A DNA stretch of 64,000 bases from Pseudoalteromonas tunicata. Its GTDB lineage: Bacteria; Pseudomonadota; Gammaproteobacteria; Enterobacterales; Alteromonadaceae. The notes beneath the pieces were generated by a model. That model did no database searches. It was given only the letters and a program-made list of their open reading frames with translations, and had not been told where the DNA came from. The stretch is taken from positions 186,001 to 250,000 of the forward strand of contig NZ_CP011033.1 of assembly GCF_002310815.1 (NCBI RefSeq), in the 5' to 3' direction. The number at the start of each line of letters is the position of its first letter. The first letter of the stretch is position 1. This document shows, in pieces, positions 25,093 through 33,820 of this stretch. The position numbers were made by a program, and so were the translations under genes.

Positions 25093-25473
25093 ATGTTTAG
25101 TCATATTATGATTGGTTCAAACGATATCGAGAAGTCTAAGATCTTTTACGATGCGATTATGAAGGTGTTAGGCTACCCAGAAGGGGTGATTGATACCAAA
25201 GGGCGTTGTATTTATATGAGCAAAGAGGGCATTTTGGGCATTACCACGCCAGTTAATGGTGAGTCTGCCACCCATGGTAACGGAATGACAATAGGTTTGA
25301 GAGCGAGTAGCCCCGAATTAGTAGAGGCATGGCATGCTGCGGGTGTTACCCATGGTGGTACAACGTGCGAAGAGCCGCCAGGCGTTCGAACTGTTGCCCA
25401 AAGGAGTTTGTATTTGGGTTATTTACGCGATCCATTTGGTAATAAATTGTGTGTAACGCATTTATTGCCTTAA
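25093..25473 (+). CDS. VOC (glyoxalase/bleomycin-resistance) family protein
   Basis: 126 residues, one VOC module pair: MFSHIMIGSNDIEKSKIFYDAI at the start with metal-position His4, and YLRDPFGNKLCVTH at the end. AAGGGAATAAGT precedes the ATG. Members act as metal-dependent lyases, dioxygenases or binding proteins; the substrate is not predictable. The pattern is that of the glyoxalase-like proteins with a C-terminal GNKLC motif found in many proteobacteria. Single gene. Confidence 0.88.
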   Translation: MFSHIMIGSNDIEKSKIFYDAIMKVLGYPEGVIDTKGRCIYMSKEGILGITTPVNGESATHGNGMTIGLRASSPELVEAWHAAGVTHGGTTCEEPPGVRTVAQRSLYLGYLRDPFGNKLCVTHLLP

Positions 25474-25909
25474 ATTACGTAAATAGGCCGCTAGATAAAG
25501 CATTTAAAAATGACCCTCACATTTGGCATCTTGAGTGATAGGGTGGGTTTTATATTGTTGGTGTTATGGTTTTGCTTAGTGGAAATCTATATAAAACTGT
25601 TTTACGTTTTTAAACATTCAGCCTCATGATCACATGGGGCTTTTTTTTCTGCTTTTGTGGTTTTGAATTGTGCCTGTTTCATCACAACTTACGGGCGATT
25701 AATTCAATATGTAGTTTATTAATGTTGGATTATTACGCTGTAGTAATAAATTGAGTCACTTTCAGCGTAGCCTCTCGGTTTGCTCGCGGTGAAAATGTAT
25801 TTGCTTAACAACATAATAACTTACTTTGATTACATCGAATTACAGTTTTTAATTTAACCTTGGCTAATCTTGTTAATTAATAATAAAAGTAAAAAAATCA
25901 GGGTTGATT
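25474..25909. repeat. Gene-free stretch with terminator and repeat module
   Basis: A hairpin AGCCTCATG-ATCA-CATGGGGCT with eight T (25620-25648) is followed by a block containing CTCGGTTTGCTCGCGGTGAAAATG (cited in part), the same two-part arrangement as at 24500-24830, 27080-27230 and 33478-33700. No gene is seen. Confidence 0.6.
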
Positions 25910-26995
25910 ATGTATAACAACAATTATTTTCTTCTAGTGCTTACCTTTGTAAGTTTATTACTTATCGGTTGTAACTCGGGCTCTAACGATAAAGGTGGCC
26001 TAATACCAGAAGCCGTAGCTCCTAAATTTATTGAGTTTGGGTTGGAACGTCACAAAGTAGAAAAGCTGCTGAAAGTTAATGACCAGCTAATCGCATTGAC
26101 CGACCAAGGTCTGTATCGTTATGACACTCAATGGCATGCATTGACTGATACCACTTATCACCTTTTAGATATGGCTATAATTAGTGATACTCATTGGATA
26201 GCAAGCGTAAAGCAAGCAGAGCGTGCATTTTTTATTGAGAGTGGGGATGCTGGAGCATCTTGGCAATTGTTCGATGATGATTTTGGCGGTGAAGATTCTG
26301 GCACTGATGGATCAATGAATGAAGTAGCAAGAACACTTGTTTATGACCCTAAAAAGGAACAATTGTATGCTACGGGAACTAATGTGCTGGCGAGTTCATC
26401 GGACTTTGCGCGTTCTTGGACTGTGGAAGAGGGGCTGTGGGGGTCAATGGGAAGTGGTCTAGGCTCAATTTTATTACATCAAGAAAAGCAAGATGTTTGG
26501 TATGGCGGACAAAATGCCATCGAAAATCCAATCTTAGAGCAATTTAATACCGAGACATATTCACTTACCATGCATGGTCAGGCTATTGGCGATCATTTAC
26601 CTAGTCCAAGCGTGATTTATCAGATTTTAGTTGATCCAAAAAACAGTGAACGCATTATTGCCAGTGGTGAAGGTGGGATAGTCCACACAATTAATTATGG
26701 CGATACTTGGCAACCATTGTTAAATGAGCAAAACTATCGCTTTCATTTTTCGCCAGTATTTGATCCCAAAGATCATAATAGGCTCTTTACCGCAGGTTGG
26801 AGTAAAGGCGCTGATATTCAACCGCTTATTTTAGAAGTAAGTCAGGATAATGGTCAGAATTGGCAAGCCTATACCTATGAAAAGGATGGACTTGAAGGTG
26901 GTGTAAGAAGCCTATTAGCAGTTGAAGAATCAAGTAAAACAGTGCTTTACATCGGATTGTATAAAAATGGTGTCGTTAAAGTGAGTTTTGAATAG
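25910..26995 (+). CDS. Lipoprotein with BNR/photosystem-assembly-like beta-propeller
   Basis: 361 residues from ATG 25910. Signal and lipobox LIGC, then a Ser/Asn/Gly linker. The body has repeated Asp-box-like turns (ESGDAGASWQLF, INYGDTWQPLL, SQDNGQNWQAY), typical of sialidase/VPS10/YCF48-type propellers with about seven blades. Such proteins usually bind ligands or act as scaffolds on the cell surface or in the periplasm. No catalytic residues are recognised. The TTG six bases earlier is a poorer start. Confidence 0.82.
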   Translation: MYNNNYFLLVLTFVSLLLIGCNSGSNDKGGLIPEAVAPKFIEFGLERHKVEKLLKVNDQLIALTDQGLYRYDTQWHALTDTTYHLLDMAIISDTHWIASVKQAERAFFIESGDAGASWQLFDDDFGGEDSGTDGSMNEVARTLVYDPKKEQLYATGTNVLASSSDFARSWTVEEGLWGSMGSGLGSILLHQEKQDVWYGGQNAIENPILEQFNTETYSLTMHGQAIGDHLPSPSVIYQILVDPKNSERIIASGEGGIVHTINYGDTWQPLLNEQNYRFHFSPVFDPKDHNRLFTAGWSKGADIQPLILEVSQDNGQNWQAYTYEKDGLEGGVRSLLAVEESSKTVLYIGLYKNGVVKVSFE

Positions 26996-27441
26996 ATTCA
27001 GCATTAAATTGCTTAATACCAAAAAACTAATATCAAAAAGCTTTAGCATTCAACAATATCGTCTTGATATAAAAACACTCAGCCTCATTATTACGAGGCT
27101 TTTTTATCGTCAATGTGCGCGGCTAAATTATGCCGTGCTAAATCACACCTTATGCGTTAGTTAAAATCACCTCATTATCCCGGTGTCGCAAAGTGCCTCG
27201 GTTCGCTCGGTGGAGAGAATGTCTTAGGTGACGCAGTGATTTTATTCTTTTTAATGCCCGCTCACGTTTTTAAATTCGATTATGTCTAAACAATTCGATG
27301 ATTAATATAATTAATCATTATAATCAGTTTCAATGTAAAACTTATTAAGTGATTGAATCAAAATAGTAACTCAGATACCGTTGTCTTATTAAAATTTAAA
27401 ACGAGTAATGCTTGATACTCGTTGGTATTTCTAGAGTTTAT
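26996..27441. repeat. Gene-free stretch: terminator, repeat module and IS end remnant
   Basis: A terminator AGCCTCATTATTACGAGGCT with six T lies at 27080-27106. A CTCGGTTCGCTCGGTGGAGA block follows at about 27190-27220. The last part, 27351-27420, matches the IS1182-like right end in a diverged form and is listed separately. Confidence 0.6.
27351..27420 (+). mobile_element. Diverged right-end remnant of the IS1182-like element
   Basis: GATTGAATCAAAATAG, then AACT, a TTATTAAAA stretch and AAAACGAGTAA follow the order of 4729-4803, with many changes, and end GATACTCGTT, again at a GTT. Only about 70 bp remain. It shows that the family was outside the cassette array too. Confidence 0.55.
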
Positions 27442-27807
27442 ATGTCTTATCTGAGTAAATTATTTCGTTGGGAACGCGGCAAACAAAAGTCAGGCTACGA
27501 TAAAATGCTACTTTGTTGGGCTAAATGGCCAATAAAATTTGATACTTACCTGCTAAAATTTCCACAAGGAAGTGAAATAGCGCCACACACTGACCAAGTT
27601 GATTCAGGTAAACACTATCGACTAAATATAGTGCTAAAAAACGCAGATCTGGGTGGAGAGTTTATTTGTGAAAATCCAATTTTTGAAACAAAGCGCATTA
27701 AGTTATTTCGGCCTGATATCAGTGAGCACCAAGTATCAAAAGTCGTAAAGGGTGAGAGGTATTTACTGAGTATTGGCTGGTTCAAAGAACATTTCACAAG
27801 CGCATAA
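27442..27807 (+). CDS. Small 2-oxoglutarate/Fe(II)-dependent oxygenase-like protein
   Basis: 121 residues from ATG 27442; an in-frame TTG at 27412 would start inside the IS remnant. The double-stranded beta-helix core shows His49-x-Asp51 (APHTDQVD), the GKHYRLNIVL strand, GGEFICEN, His96 and Arg106 (KGERYLLSIGWF), the facial triad and co-substrate arginine of prolyl-4-hydroxylase-like enzymes. It is shorter than usual, lacking the N-terminal helices, so it may be a truncated copy whose upstream part was lost at the IS end. The substrate is unknown. Confidence 0.75.
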   Translation: MSYLSKLFRWERGKQKSGYDKMLLCWAKWPIKFDTYLLKFPQGSEIAPHTDQVDSGKHYRLNIVLKNADLGGEFICENPIFETKRIKLFRPDISEHQVSKVVKGERYLLSIGWFKEHFTSA

Positions 27808-28132
27808 AAGATGGTAAGACGATAAATTTGTGTTCTTTAATGACTCATCTCAGTCATGAAAAATAAGGCGTTCAAAATATCGCGCCAGAAAAACTGGACT
27901 GACAAACGCCACAAGACTGTTTGTTAAACCTATCATAATCATAGGTATCTCACTGATAAATCAAAGCGTTCATCGATTAATAAATACAAGAACCTTATGT
28001 TTGGAATTTAAAGTGTCGGCTGAAAATTGATTACTGTCTGACTTAGGTCACTAAGCAGTAGCACTATGATTTAACTAATTAATAAAGATGTGTTTAATTG
28101 TTCAATCAAACACATCTTTATTTCGTCGTAAC
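27808..28132. terminator. Gene-free stretch ending in a bidirectional terminator
   Basis: AATAAAGATGTGTTTAATTG and its mirror CAATCAAACACATCTTTATT (28081-28122) form a long A-T-flanked hairpin between two convergent genes, giving a T-run on each strand. The preceding 270 bp show nothing else I can support. Confidence 0.75.
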
Positions 28133-29821
28133 TTAAAGATAAATCAGGGTATCTTGTTGGCTTTGGCTGTTGTTTAATAATAAAATAGATGCGCCAGAGG
28201 CGACGATTTTTAGCGCAGTAAATTCTTGCCAACTCTTATTTGAGAATATTTTTTTACTATTTTCTATCGTACCATCGGTTATCCACACATCACCTTCGCC
28301 TTCGATATAAAAAAGCAGAAAGCCTTGCTCAAGCGTGATATTTGAAAATGCGGTGCTTTCTTGTCTTAACGCAATAATAGGGGAGGACGCTAAATTGAAA
28401 TGCTCAATGAGCTGGTTGTTATCAAGCGTGTTGTCACCTTTATAAAGTGCAGTAATTTCAGCTTGTGATTGTGACAGTTGTGAGGCTGTAACTAATAAAT
28501 CCTGGTGTGAAGCAATTAAATTTGCGCTGGTCGTTTTATAGGGTTGCCATGTCATCGACTGGTTTTCGACGTCAAATGATAAAATGTTATCACCTTCAAT
28601 CATCAGTAATTTATTGTTAGATTGATTGACCTGCCACAATGCAAATTGCTGTTGCTTATTAAGGGTTTGAATTACTTGATTCACTGGGTTATTCATCACT
28701 TCAATGGCGGTGAAAATCCATTGATTGGCGGCGTCTCTTGCAAGCCAAAAAACACCATTTTGAATTGACATTGCACCGTGGTCCGACACCTCAGTGGCCT
28801 GTTGGGCTACGTTGGTTGATGGCTTATTGCTATCTGAGACAAATCGGTCGAGTACCAATGCCCCTTCTCTGCGTGTTATCCACGAGAGTGTGTTGTTAGA
28901 GCTAAATAGCGGTGAGGCAACTGTTTGCGAAATGGGCCTGACTCTGAGCCACGTTCCATCGGTTTTGATAAATTTATATAAGCCATCACTTGCAAGACTA
29001 TATAGGGTGTCGTTATGTGACACTAAACTAAAAAAGCTGCCACTAAATAGGTTGGGAGTGACTGAAGACCCATTATCGATCTTTAATGAATAAATGGAAT
29101 TGTTGAATATAAAGAACGACTGACTAGATACAGTATGTATTGCAATATTTTGTGGCTGCGTAGTGGCGGTCAGACCCAAAGGAATGCGCTTATTTTGACT
29201 TATAAGCATAGCTTCGAATCCTGAATTATCTGTAGTTTGCTCACTGGTAATGACAAACTCTTCACAGGCAAGTCTCCAGTCAGTGCTCTGCTGGGGGGAT
29301 TGAGTAAAGTCACATAATAAAGGGCCATCAGAAGACAAGACTATTGGCGTAGAAGATGTATTTATTTGTGTTTCAATACTGTGATCTTTAATCGTAAAGA
29401 TTTGATCGTCTAGTTTTACCCTAACGGCATAAGGTAAAGCAGCGTCAATTAAAATTGAAGAGAAGTTATCGACGACTTTACTTTCACAGACAACAAGTAG
29501 TTCATAGTTAGAGTCCGTTAACTTATTGATTTCAGAACTACATTGATGAGTATCTGGAAATACAATGTCAGTGGGATTTGAGTATTTCGCTGCTGTAGCG
29601 GTTATTTGGCGACCCGAATTAATACTATATTTTTTTCCTAACCAATCAAAAGAGACACTTTCATTATTTAGCCCTGATAATTTTACATTTAATTCGAATT
29701 GTGAATCTGTAGGCGCTGGCGGGTTAGTGGGATTACTTGAACTTCCTCCCCCACCAGAGCATGCAATGTTTGCTAGGCTCAAAAAAGAGATGACGCTTAA
29801 CTTCCATAGTTGTATTTTCAT
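28133..29821 (-). CDS. Large lipoprotein of unknown function, propeller-like
   Basis: 562 residues. Lipoprotein signal ending IACSGGGGSSS, the Gly/Ser tether common in this genus, then a Pro-rich linker. The body has repeated short beta strands with SLVSHNDTLYSLASDGLYKF-type blades, suggesting a propeller similar to surface lipoproteins of the lab's 'hypothetical' class. No catalytic motif. AGGAAGC ribosome site. It converges on the oxygenase gene through the bidirectional terminator. I do not recognise the family. Confidence 0.78.
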   Translation of the reverse strand: MKIQLWKLSVISFLSLANIACSGGGGSSSNPTNPPAPTDSQFELNVKLSGLNNESVSFDWLGKKYSINSGRQITATAAKYSNPTDIVFPDTHQCSSEINKLTDSNYELLVVCESKVVDNFSSILIDAALPYAVRVKLDDQIFTIKDHSIETQINTSSTPIVLSSDGPLLCDFTQSPQQSTDWRLACEEFVITSEQTTDNSGFEAMLISQNKRIPLGLTATTQPQNIAIHTVSSQSFFIFNNSIYSLKIDNGSSVTPNLFSGSFFSLVSHNDTLYSLASDGLYKFIKTDGTWLRVRPISQTVASPLFSSNNTLSWITRREGALVLDRFVSDSNKPSTNVAQQATEVSDHGAMSIQNGVFWLARDAANQWIFTAIEVMNNPVNQVIQTLNKQQQFALWQVNQSNNKLLMIEGDNILSFDVENQSMTWQPYKTTSANLIASHQDLLVTASQLSQSQAEITALYKGDNTLDNNQLIEHFNLASSPIIALRQESTAFSNITLEQGFLLFYIEGEGDVWITDGTIENSKKIFSNKSWQEFTALKIVASGASILLLNNSQSQQDTLIYL

Positions 29822-30181
29822 ATTAGCTTCCTAATTGCCTTAAAATGCTCAGATAGTCATGGTAACAAAAGTAAGTGACTAATAGTACCTAAAATGGGTT
29901 TTGTGTTTAATAGTCGATTATTCGTATTTTTATGTGCATGATTTTAGAACGTTATTACACCTATAAACCGATTTAATATAGCACTGATTTTATTTTAAGA
30001 TTTTGATATCTAAGTATTAATTTTTATTTTAATCATATCAGGCTCGGTGTCTATCCGTCTTCATGCCCTGTAACGAACATTATTATTCAGTGCAGCCAGA
30101 GTTTGTTTTTTGACTCACCTCATAACTTGCCAGAAAGCTTATGCCAATAGGTTCACTGCTTTTAGCGAAGTTAATATAGGG
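29822..30181. other. Gene-free stretch upstream of the lipoprotein gene
   Basis: AT-rich, no ORF or hairpin that I can support. It should carry the promoter of the minus-strand lipoprotein gene near 29830-29900. Confidence 0.4.
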
Positions 30182-31084
30182 TCAATTTTTCGAAAAATAC
30201 GCTTTTAAAACTTCCAGCACTTTTTTGACTTTATAGGGTGCGTTGTTGCTCGTGGTCAGGGCATAAATTTGATGAGGTGCAATATGCCAGCTGGGTAATA
30301 ACTTAACCAGCTCACCGCGAGATAGTTGTTCTTGGATTTCTAATTCTGGCAGCATAGCAATGCCTAAACCATGGCATACATGACTGATGAGGGAGTTTAA
30401 ATCATTAAACTCCATTTGTGATTCTGGTTTGATATCGGTACTGGGATGGTGTTTGGCTGACAAATGAATATCACTTAGCACGCCATTATAACTGAGCCCT
30501 AACCAAGAGTGTTCTAGTAGTTCAGCAGGCGTTGAGGGGTAGCCGCGTCGTGCAAGGTAACTGGGGCTGGCGTAAATATGTTTGCCACATTGGCCTAAAG
30601 GGTAAAAATACAACTGTGAATCTTTGGGTGTGCCGACATCAATAATAATATCTATGCCTTTAGCAATTGGGTCTATGGTACCGTCTTTAGCGTAAATCGA
30701 TATTTTTAATGCTGGGTTTTCTATTACCACTGAAGATAGAGCTTGAGCGATTGGTTGTGTCGAAAGGCCAACGGGCAACGCAATACGTAATTTACCGGTT
30801 AAAGCGCTTTTAATTTCATGCACGGAATTTTCGGCGGCTTGTGCTGCTTCGAGCGCTTTTTTACCTTGAGCATAATAACGTTCGCCCGCTTCAGAGAGGT
30901 TTATTTTACGGGTGGTGCGATTAAGAAGTCTGATGCCAAGTTCCATCTCGAGTCTGGTGATGTGTTGGCTTATTGCAGAGGTTGTCATGCCTAAAGATTG
31001 AGCTGCTTTTCCCATCGAACCGCAATCGACTACCTGACAAAAAATTCCATTGAGTTTTAATCGTGCTAAAAATTGCCCGTCCAT
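30182..31084 (-). CDS. LysR-family transcriptional regulator
   Basis: 300 residues: N-terminal winged helix-turn-helix (LNGIFCQVVDCGSMGKAAQS, SAISQHITRLEMELG) and a substrate-binding domain with the KLRIALPVGLS start. It is transcribed away from the TonB-dependent receptor at 31244, and the two share a 159-bp control region with a Fur box. LysR proteins often regulate the divergent neighbour, but the target here is inference. The type resembles the CrgA/DmlR subgroup (long C-terminal VLKAYF). Confidence 0.92.
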   Translation of the reverse strand: MDGQFLARLKLNGIFCQVVDCGSMGKAAQSLGMTTSAISQHITRLEMELGIRLLNRTTRKINLSEAGERYYAQGKKALEAAQAAENSVHEIKSALTGKLRIALPVGLSTQPIAQALSSVVIENPALKISIYAKDGTIDPIAKGIDIIIDVGTPKDSQLYFYPLGQCGKHIYASPSYLARRGYPSTPAELLEHSWLGLSYNGVLSDIHLSAKHHPSTDIKPESQMEFNDLNSLISHVCHGLGIAMLPELEIQEQLSRGELVKLLPSWHIAPHQIYALTTSNNAPYKVKKVLEVLKAYFSKN

Positions 31085-31189
31085 TCATATCCTTTGTAAT
31101 TGTTAAGTACAGCTTAAAAGTGTTGTAAGTAATACATGTCTATTCAAACAGAACCAAAGTCTATACCATGCGCGCACTTCAACTATGTA

Positions 31190-31209
31190 AATGATAATTG
31201 ATATCATTT
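31190..31209. promoter_or_regulatory. Fur box
   Basis: AATGATAATTGATATCATTT matches the Fur consensus (GATAATGATAATCATTATC) well and is nearly palindromic. It lies 35 bp before the receptor ATG and between two divergent genes. Confidence 0.85.
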
Positions 31210-31243
31210 GTAATTGCATGTTAATTTTTTAATGGATAGTGAA

Positions 31244-33289
31244 ATGAAATTTAAATACTCTGCGATAGTTATAGCCTTTTTGTCTGCTAAGAGTGCTGTT
31301 GCAAATGAGGTGACTGAGCTGGAACTGACGAAGGTGAAAACAGATAAAGAAATTGCCAGTGAAGTTGCAGGAAAAGAGCTCGAACTAAAGCAAGTTAATG
31401 ACTTAAAAGGAGCACTCAATGTTGTAGCTGGTGTGTCGGTTGGTAATAGCACACGTTATGGCCAAAAAACCTATTTACGTGGGGTTGAAGAGCATTCAGC
31501 CAATATTACGATTGATGGTGTGCGTCAAGATGGTCAATTATTTCACCATTCTGGCAATCAAGTGGTTGATACCAGTATGTTTAAAGCTGTGTCGGTTGAG
31601 TTAGGTGCCACATCGGTTTTAAGTGGTTATGGCGCTAATACCGGTGCAATCTCGTATCAAACAAAAGATCCTACTGATTTACTTGCGGCAAATGAAGCCT
31701 TTGCTGGTAGTACCTCTATTGGTATGGACAGTGCAACTGAATTTAAACAGTTTAACTTCAGCGTTTATGGCCGAGTCAATCAGCAATTTAGCCTACTTGC
31801 GATGCTGACTGCTAATCAAAGCGGCGATATTAAAACCCCTAATGCAGATCCAATCGTTAATAAGCATAGCGAACTAAAAAGTGGTTTAGTGAAAGCAGTA
31901 TACGATATTGATAGCGCACAAAAATTAACATTGAATATACAGTCGGTTGAAGATGGTGGTAACCGAGCATTCTCTGGTGAAAAACCGGGTATGAGTGAGC
32001 TTGAAAAAGAAGAGCTTTACAATGGTCATAATCGCGATACTTACAGCATGGTGTACATCAATGACAGCATTGATCCGCTCATTGATCTATATGTGAATGT
32101 GTATTTGAATGAAAAATCAATGAACCGTGAACAATCAACAGGCAAAAATGAGGTCAGAGATGCCAAAGGACAATGGCAAGTTGATGGTACTATTTTTTAT
32201 CCTGAGCGTGATTACTTTTATAAAACCACTGGCTTAGATATTCGTAATACCTCGCATATTAATGGGTTAGCCTGGACCTATGGCATCGAATCGTTTAAAT
32301 CAGAGCAGCGAATTGAAGCCGCAGCGTTGCAAAAAACCACTAAAGCTAATGGTGATGTAACTACTCGTGATATGTCGGTCAATAATGGCCCAAATGCACG
32401 CTTAATGAGCGCTTATGTACAAACTGAGTTTGGTGTGGGTGGTGTAACCTTTATTCCGGGAGTTCGTTATGATAGTTATAAACTCGGTGGTGTGTACGAT
32501 TTATCATTTAATGAATTTTCGCCTAAGTTCACAGCCGCATGGCAGGCTAGTCGTGATCTGAACTTAAGATTAGGCTATGGCAAAATCTTTAAAGGACCAG
32601 GCTTACCTGAAGTGCTGATGATTAACAATACTATCAGCCAAGCCGATAATGTTGAGGCTGAAAAGGGAGCGCATCTTGAGTTTGATATTAACTACGATTT
32701 AAGCAATATACTTGGCTTACAAAGTGCTGCGGCATATGCCAATGTCTATCAGTTCACGATTGATGATAGTTTTCACCCGACAAAAAACACCTCATTGGCC
32801 AACGGGCGTTTTGATATGAAAAACAATGGGGTAGAAGCTGGTTTTCGTTTTAATCATCAGCAATTAAGCGGTTATATTAATTACAGTTATAACGATGGTG
32901 AGCGAGATTATAATGAGTACAAAACAGATGATTTGTATTCGGGAAGTCATGAAGTAAATGTTGGCTTAACCTATCAAGCGAGCGATGAATGGGTATTCGG
33001 TTGGTATAATACTTTAGTGAGTAACGTGTCCTTGAGTGATACCTATGTTAATCGTCAAGGTGAGTTAGTCTCTGATCCAATTGAAAAAGTGGGTTATGGC
33101 GTGGCAAATATTTGGTTATCGTTTGAACCTAAAGCAGTTGCTGGACTGAGAGTTAACCTCGCCGTCGACAACGTGTTTGATAAAGCCTATCAAAACCATA
33201 AGAGCTTTGGTATGTATTGGGGCAATGCGGAATATAACGATAATGAAGTGGGCCGTAACATTAAAGCCGCCGTTAGTTACAACTTTTAA
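31244..33289 (+). CDS. TonB-dependent outer-membrane receptor, iron-regulated
   Basis: 681 residues from ATG 31244 (MKFKYSAIVIAFLSAKSAVA signal, cleavage near VANEV). A plug domain at about 40-150 (YLRGVEEHSANITIDGVRQDG) and a 22-strand barrel ending in Phe (VSYNF). It takes up an iron compound with energy from TonB-ExbBD. The Fur box upstream makes an iron substrate likely; heme or a siderophore cannot be told apart. Upstream in-frame codons (TTG 31214, ATG 31232) are possible but put extra residues before the signal. Confidence 0.92.
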   Translation: MKFKYSAIVIAFLSAKSAVANEVTELELTKVKTDKEIASEVAGKELELKQVNDLKGALNVVAGVSVGNSTRYGQKTYLRGVEEHSANITIDGVRQDGQLFHHSGNQVVDTSMFKAVSVELGATSVLSGYGANTGAISYQTKDPTDLLAANEAFAGSTSIGMDSATEFKQFNFSVYGRVNQQFSLLAMLTANQSGDIKTPNADPIVNKHSELKSGLVKAVYDIDSAQKLTLNIQSVEDGGNRAFSGEKPGMSELEKEELYNGHNRDTYSMVYINDSIDPLIDLYVNVYLNEKSMNREQSTGKNEVRDAKGQWQVDGTIFYPERDYFYKTTGLDIRNTSHINGLAWTYGIESFKSEQRIEAAALQKTTKANGDVTTRDMSVNNGPNARLMSAYVQTEFGVGGVTFIPGVRYDSYKLGGVYDLSFNEFSPKFTAAWQASRDLNLRLGYGKIFKGPGLPEVLMINNTISQADNVEAEKGAHLEFDINYDLSNILGLQSAAAYANVYQFTIDDSFHPTKNTSLANGRFDMKNNGVEAGFRFNHQQLSGYINYSYNDGERDYNEYKTDDLYSGSHEVNVGLTYQASDEWVFGWYNTLVSNVSLSDTYVNRQGELVSDPIEKVGYGVANIWLSFEPKAVAGLRVNLAVDNVFDKAYQNHKSFGMYWGNAEYNDNEVGRNIKAAVSYNF

Positions 33290-33292
33290 GTA

Positions 33293-33326
33293 AAAAGCAG
33301 CAACATTGTTGTTGCTGCTTTTTAAA
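33293..33326 (+). terminator. Rho-independent terminator after the receptor gene
   Basis: AAAAAGCAGCAACA / TGTTGCTGCTTTTT stem directly after the stop codon. Confidence 0.85.
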
Positions 33327-33820
33327 TTGAATACAAAAGGTGTCGCTTGGTGCTGAAAATGTGCGTGGTGATCCTTGAAATTTTACTTGTACTGATGCTC
33401 AATCCAAGGTTTTAGAAATCCATGAACGACATCAGTTTTCGATTTTTAAAGCAATATTTATGCTATTGTAAACACTCAGCCCCATAACCACATGGGGCTT
33501 TTTTATTCGTACCATAGCCATCAAATTCTATAACAATTAAGTACTGCTGGGCCGTTTCTAGATGTGAGTTCAAAACCGATAAAAGCGGTAAATCCATCGT
33601 TGAAAATACCACTTATTAAAGCTGGGTAAGAACGTGAGGTAACAAATCTAATTATCCTCGAAATCATTCCTTTTCATAGCAAGGTGCTTGGTGTGAAAAT
33701 ACGATTTTTGCTTCTACGGTTTGATTTAATTTAACATTTTAGGTTGTTTAAGGTGCAAAATATGTGTGTATATCGAGGGCGTTAAGTTAAGGAAGCTTTG
33801 CTCCCTTAACTTATAATTGG
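33327..33820. repeat. Gene-free stretch with second terminator and repeat module
   Basis: AGCCCCAT-AACCAC-ATGGGGCT with T-run lies at 33478-33505, the same hairpin family as at 24502, 25620 and 27080. A palindrome TTAAGTTAAGG.AGC/GCTCCCTTAACTTA at 33785-33812 sits just after the end of the minus-strand PepSY gene and may serve as its end signal. No gene is seen. Confidence 0.6.
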
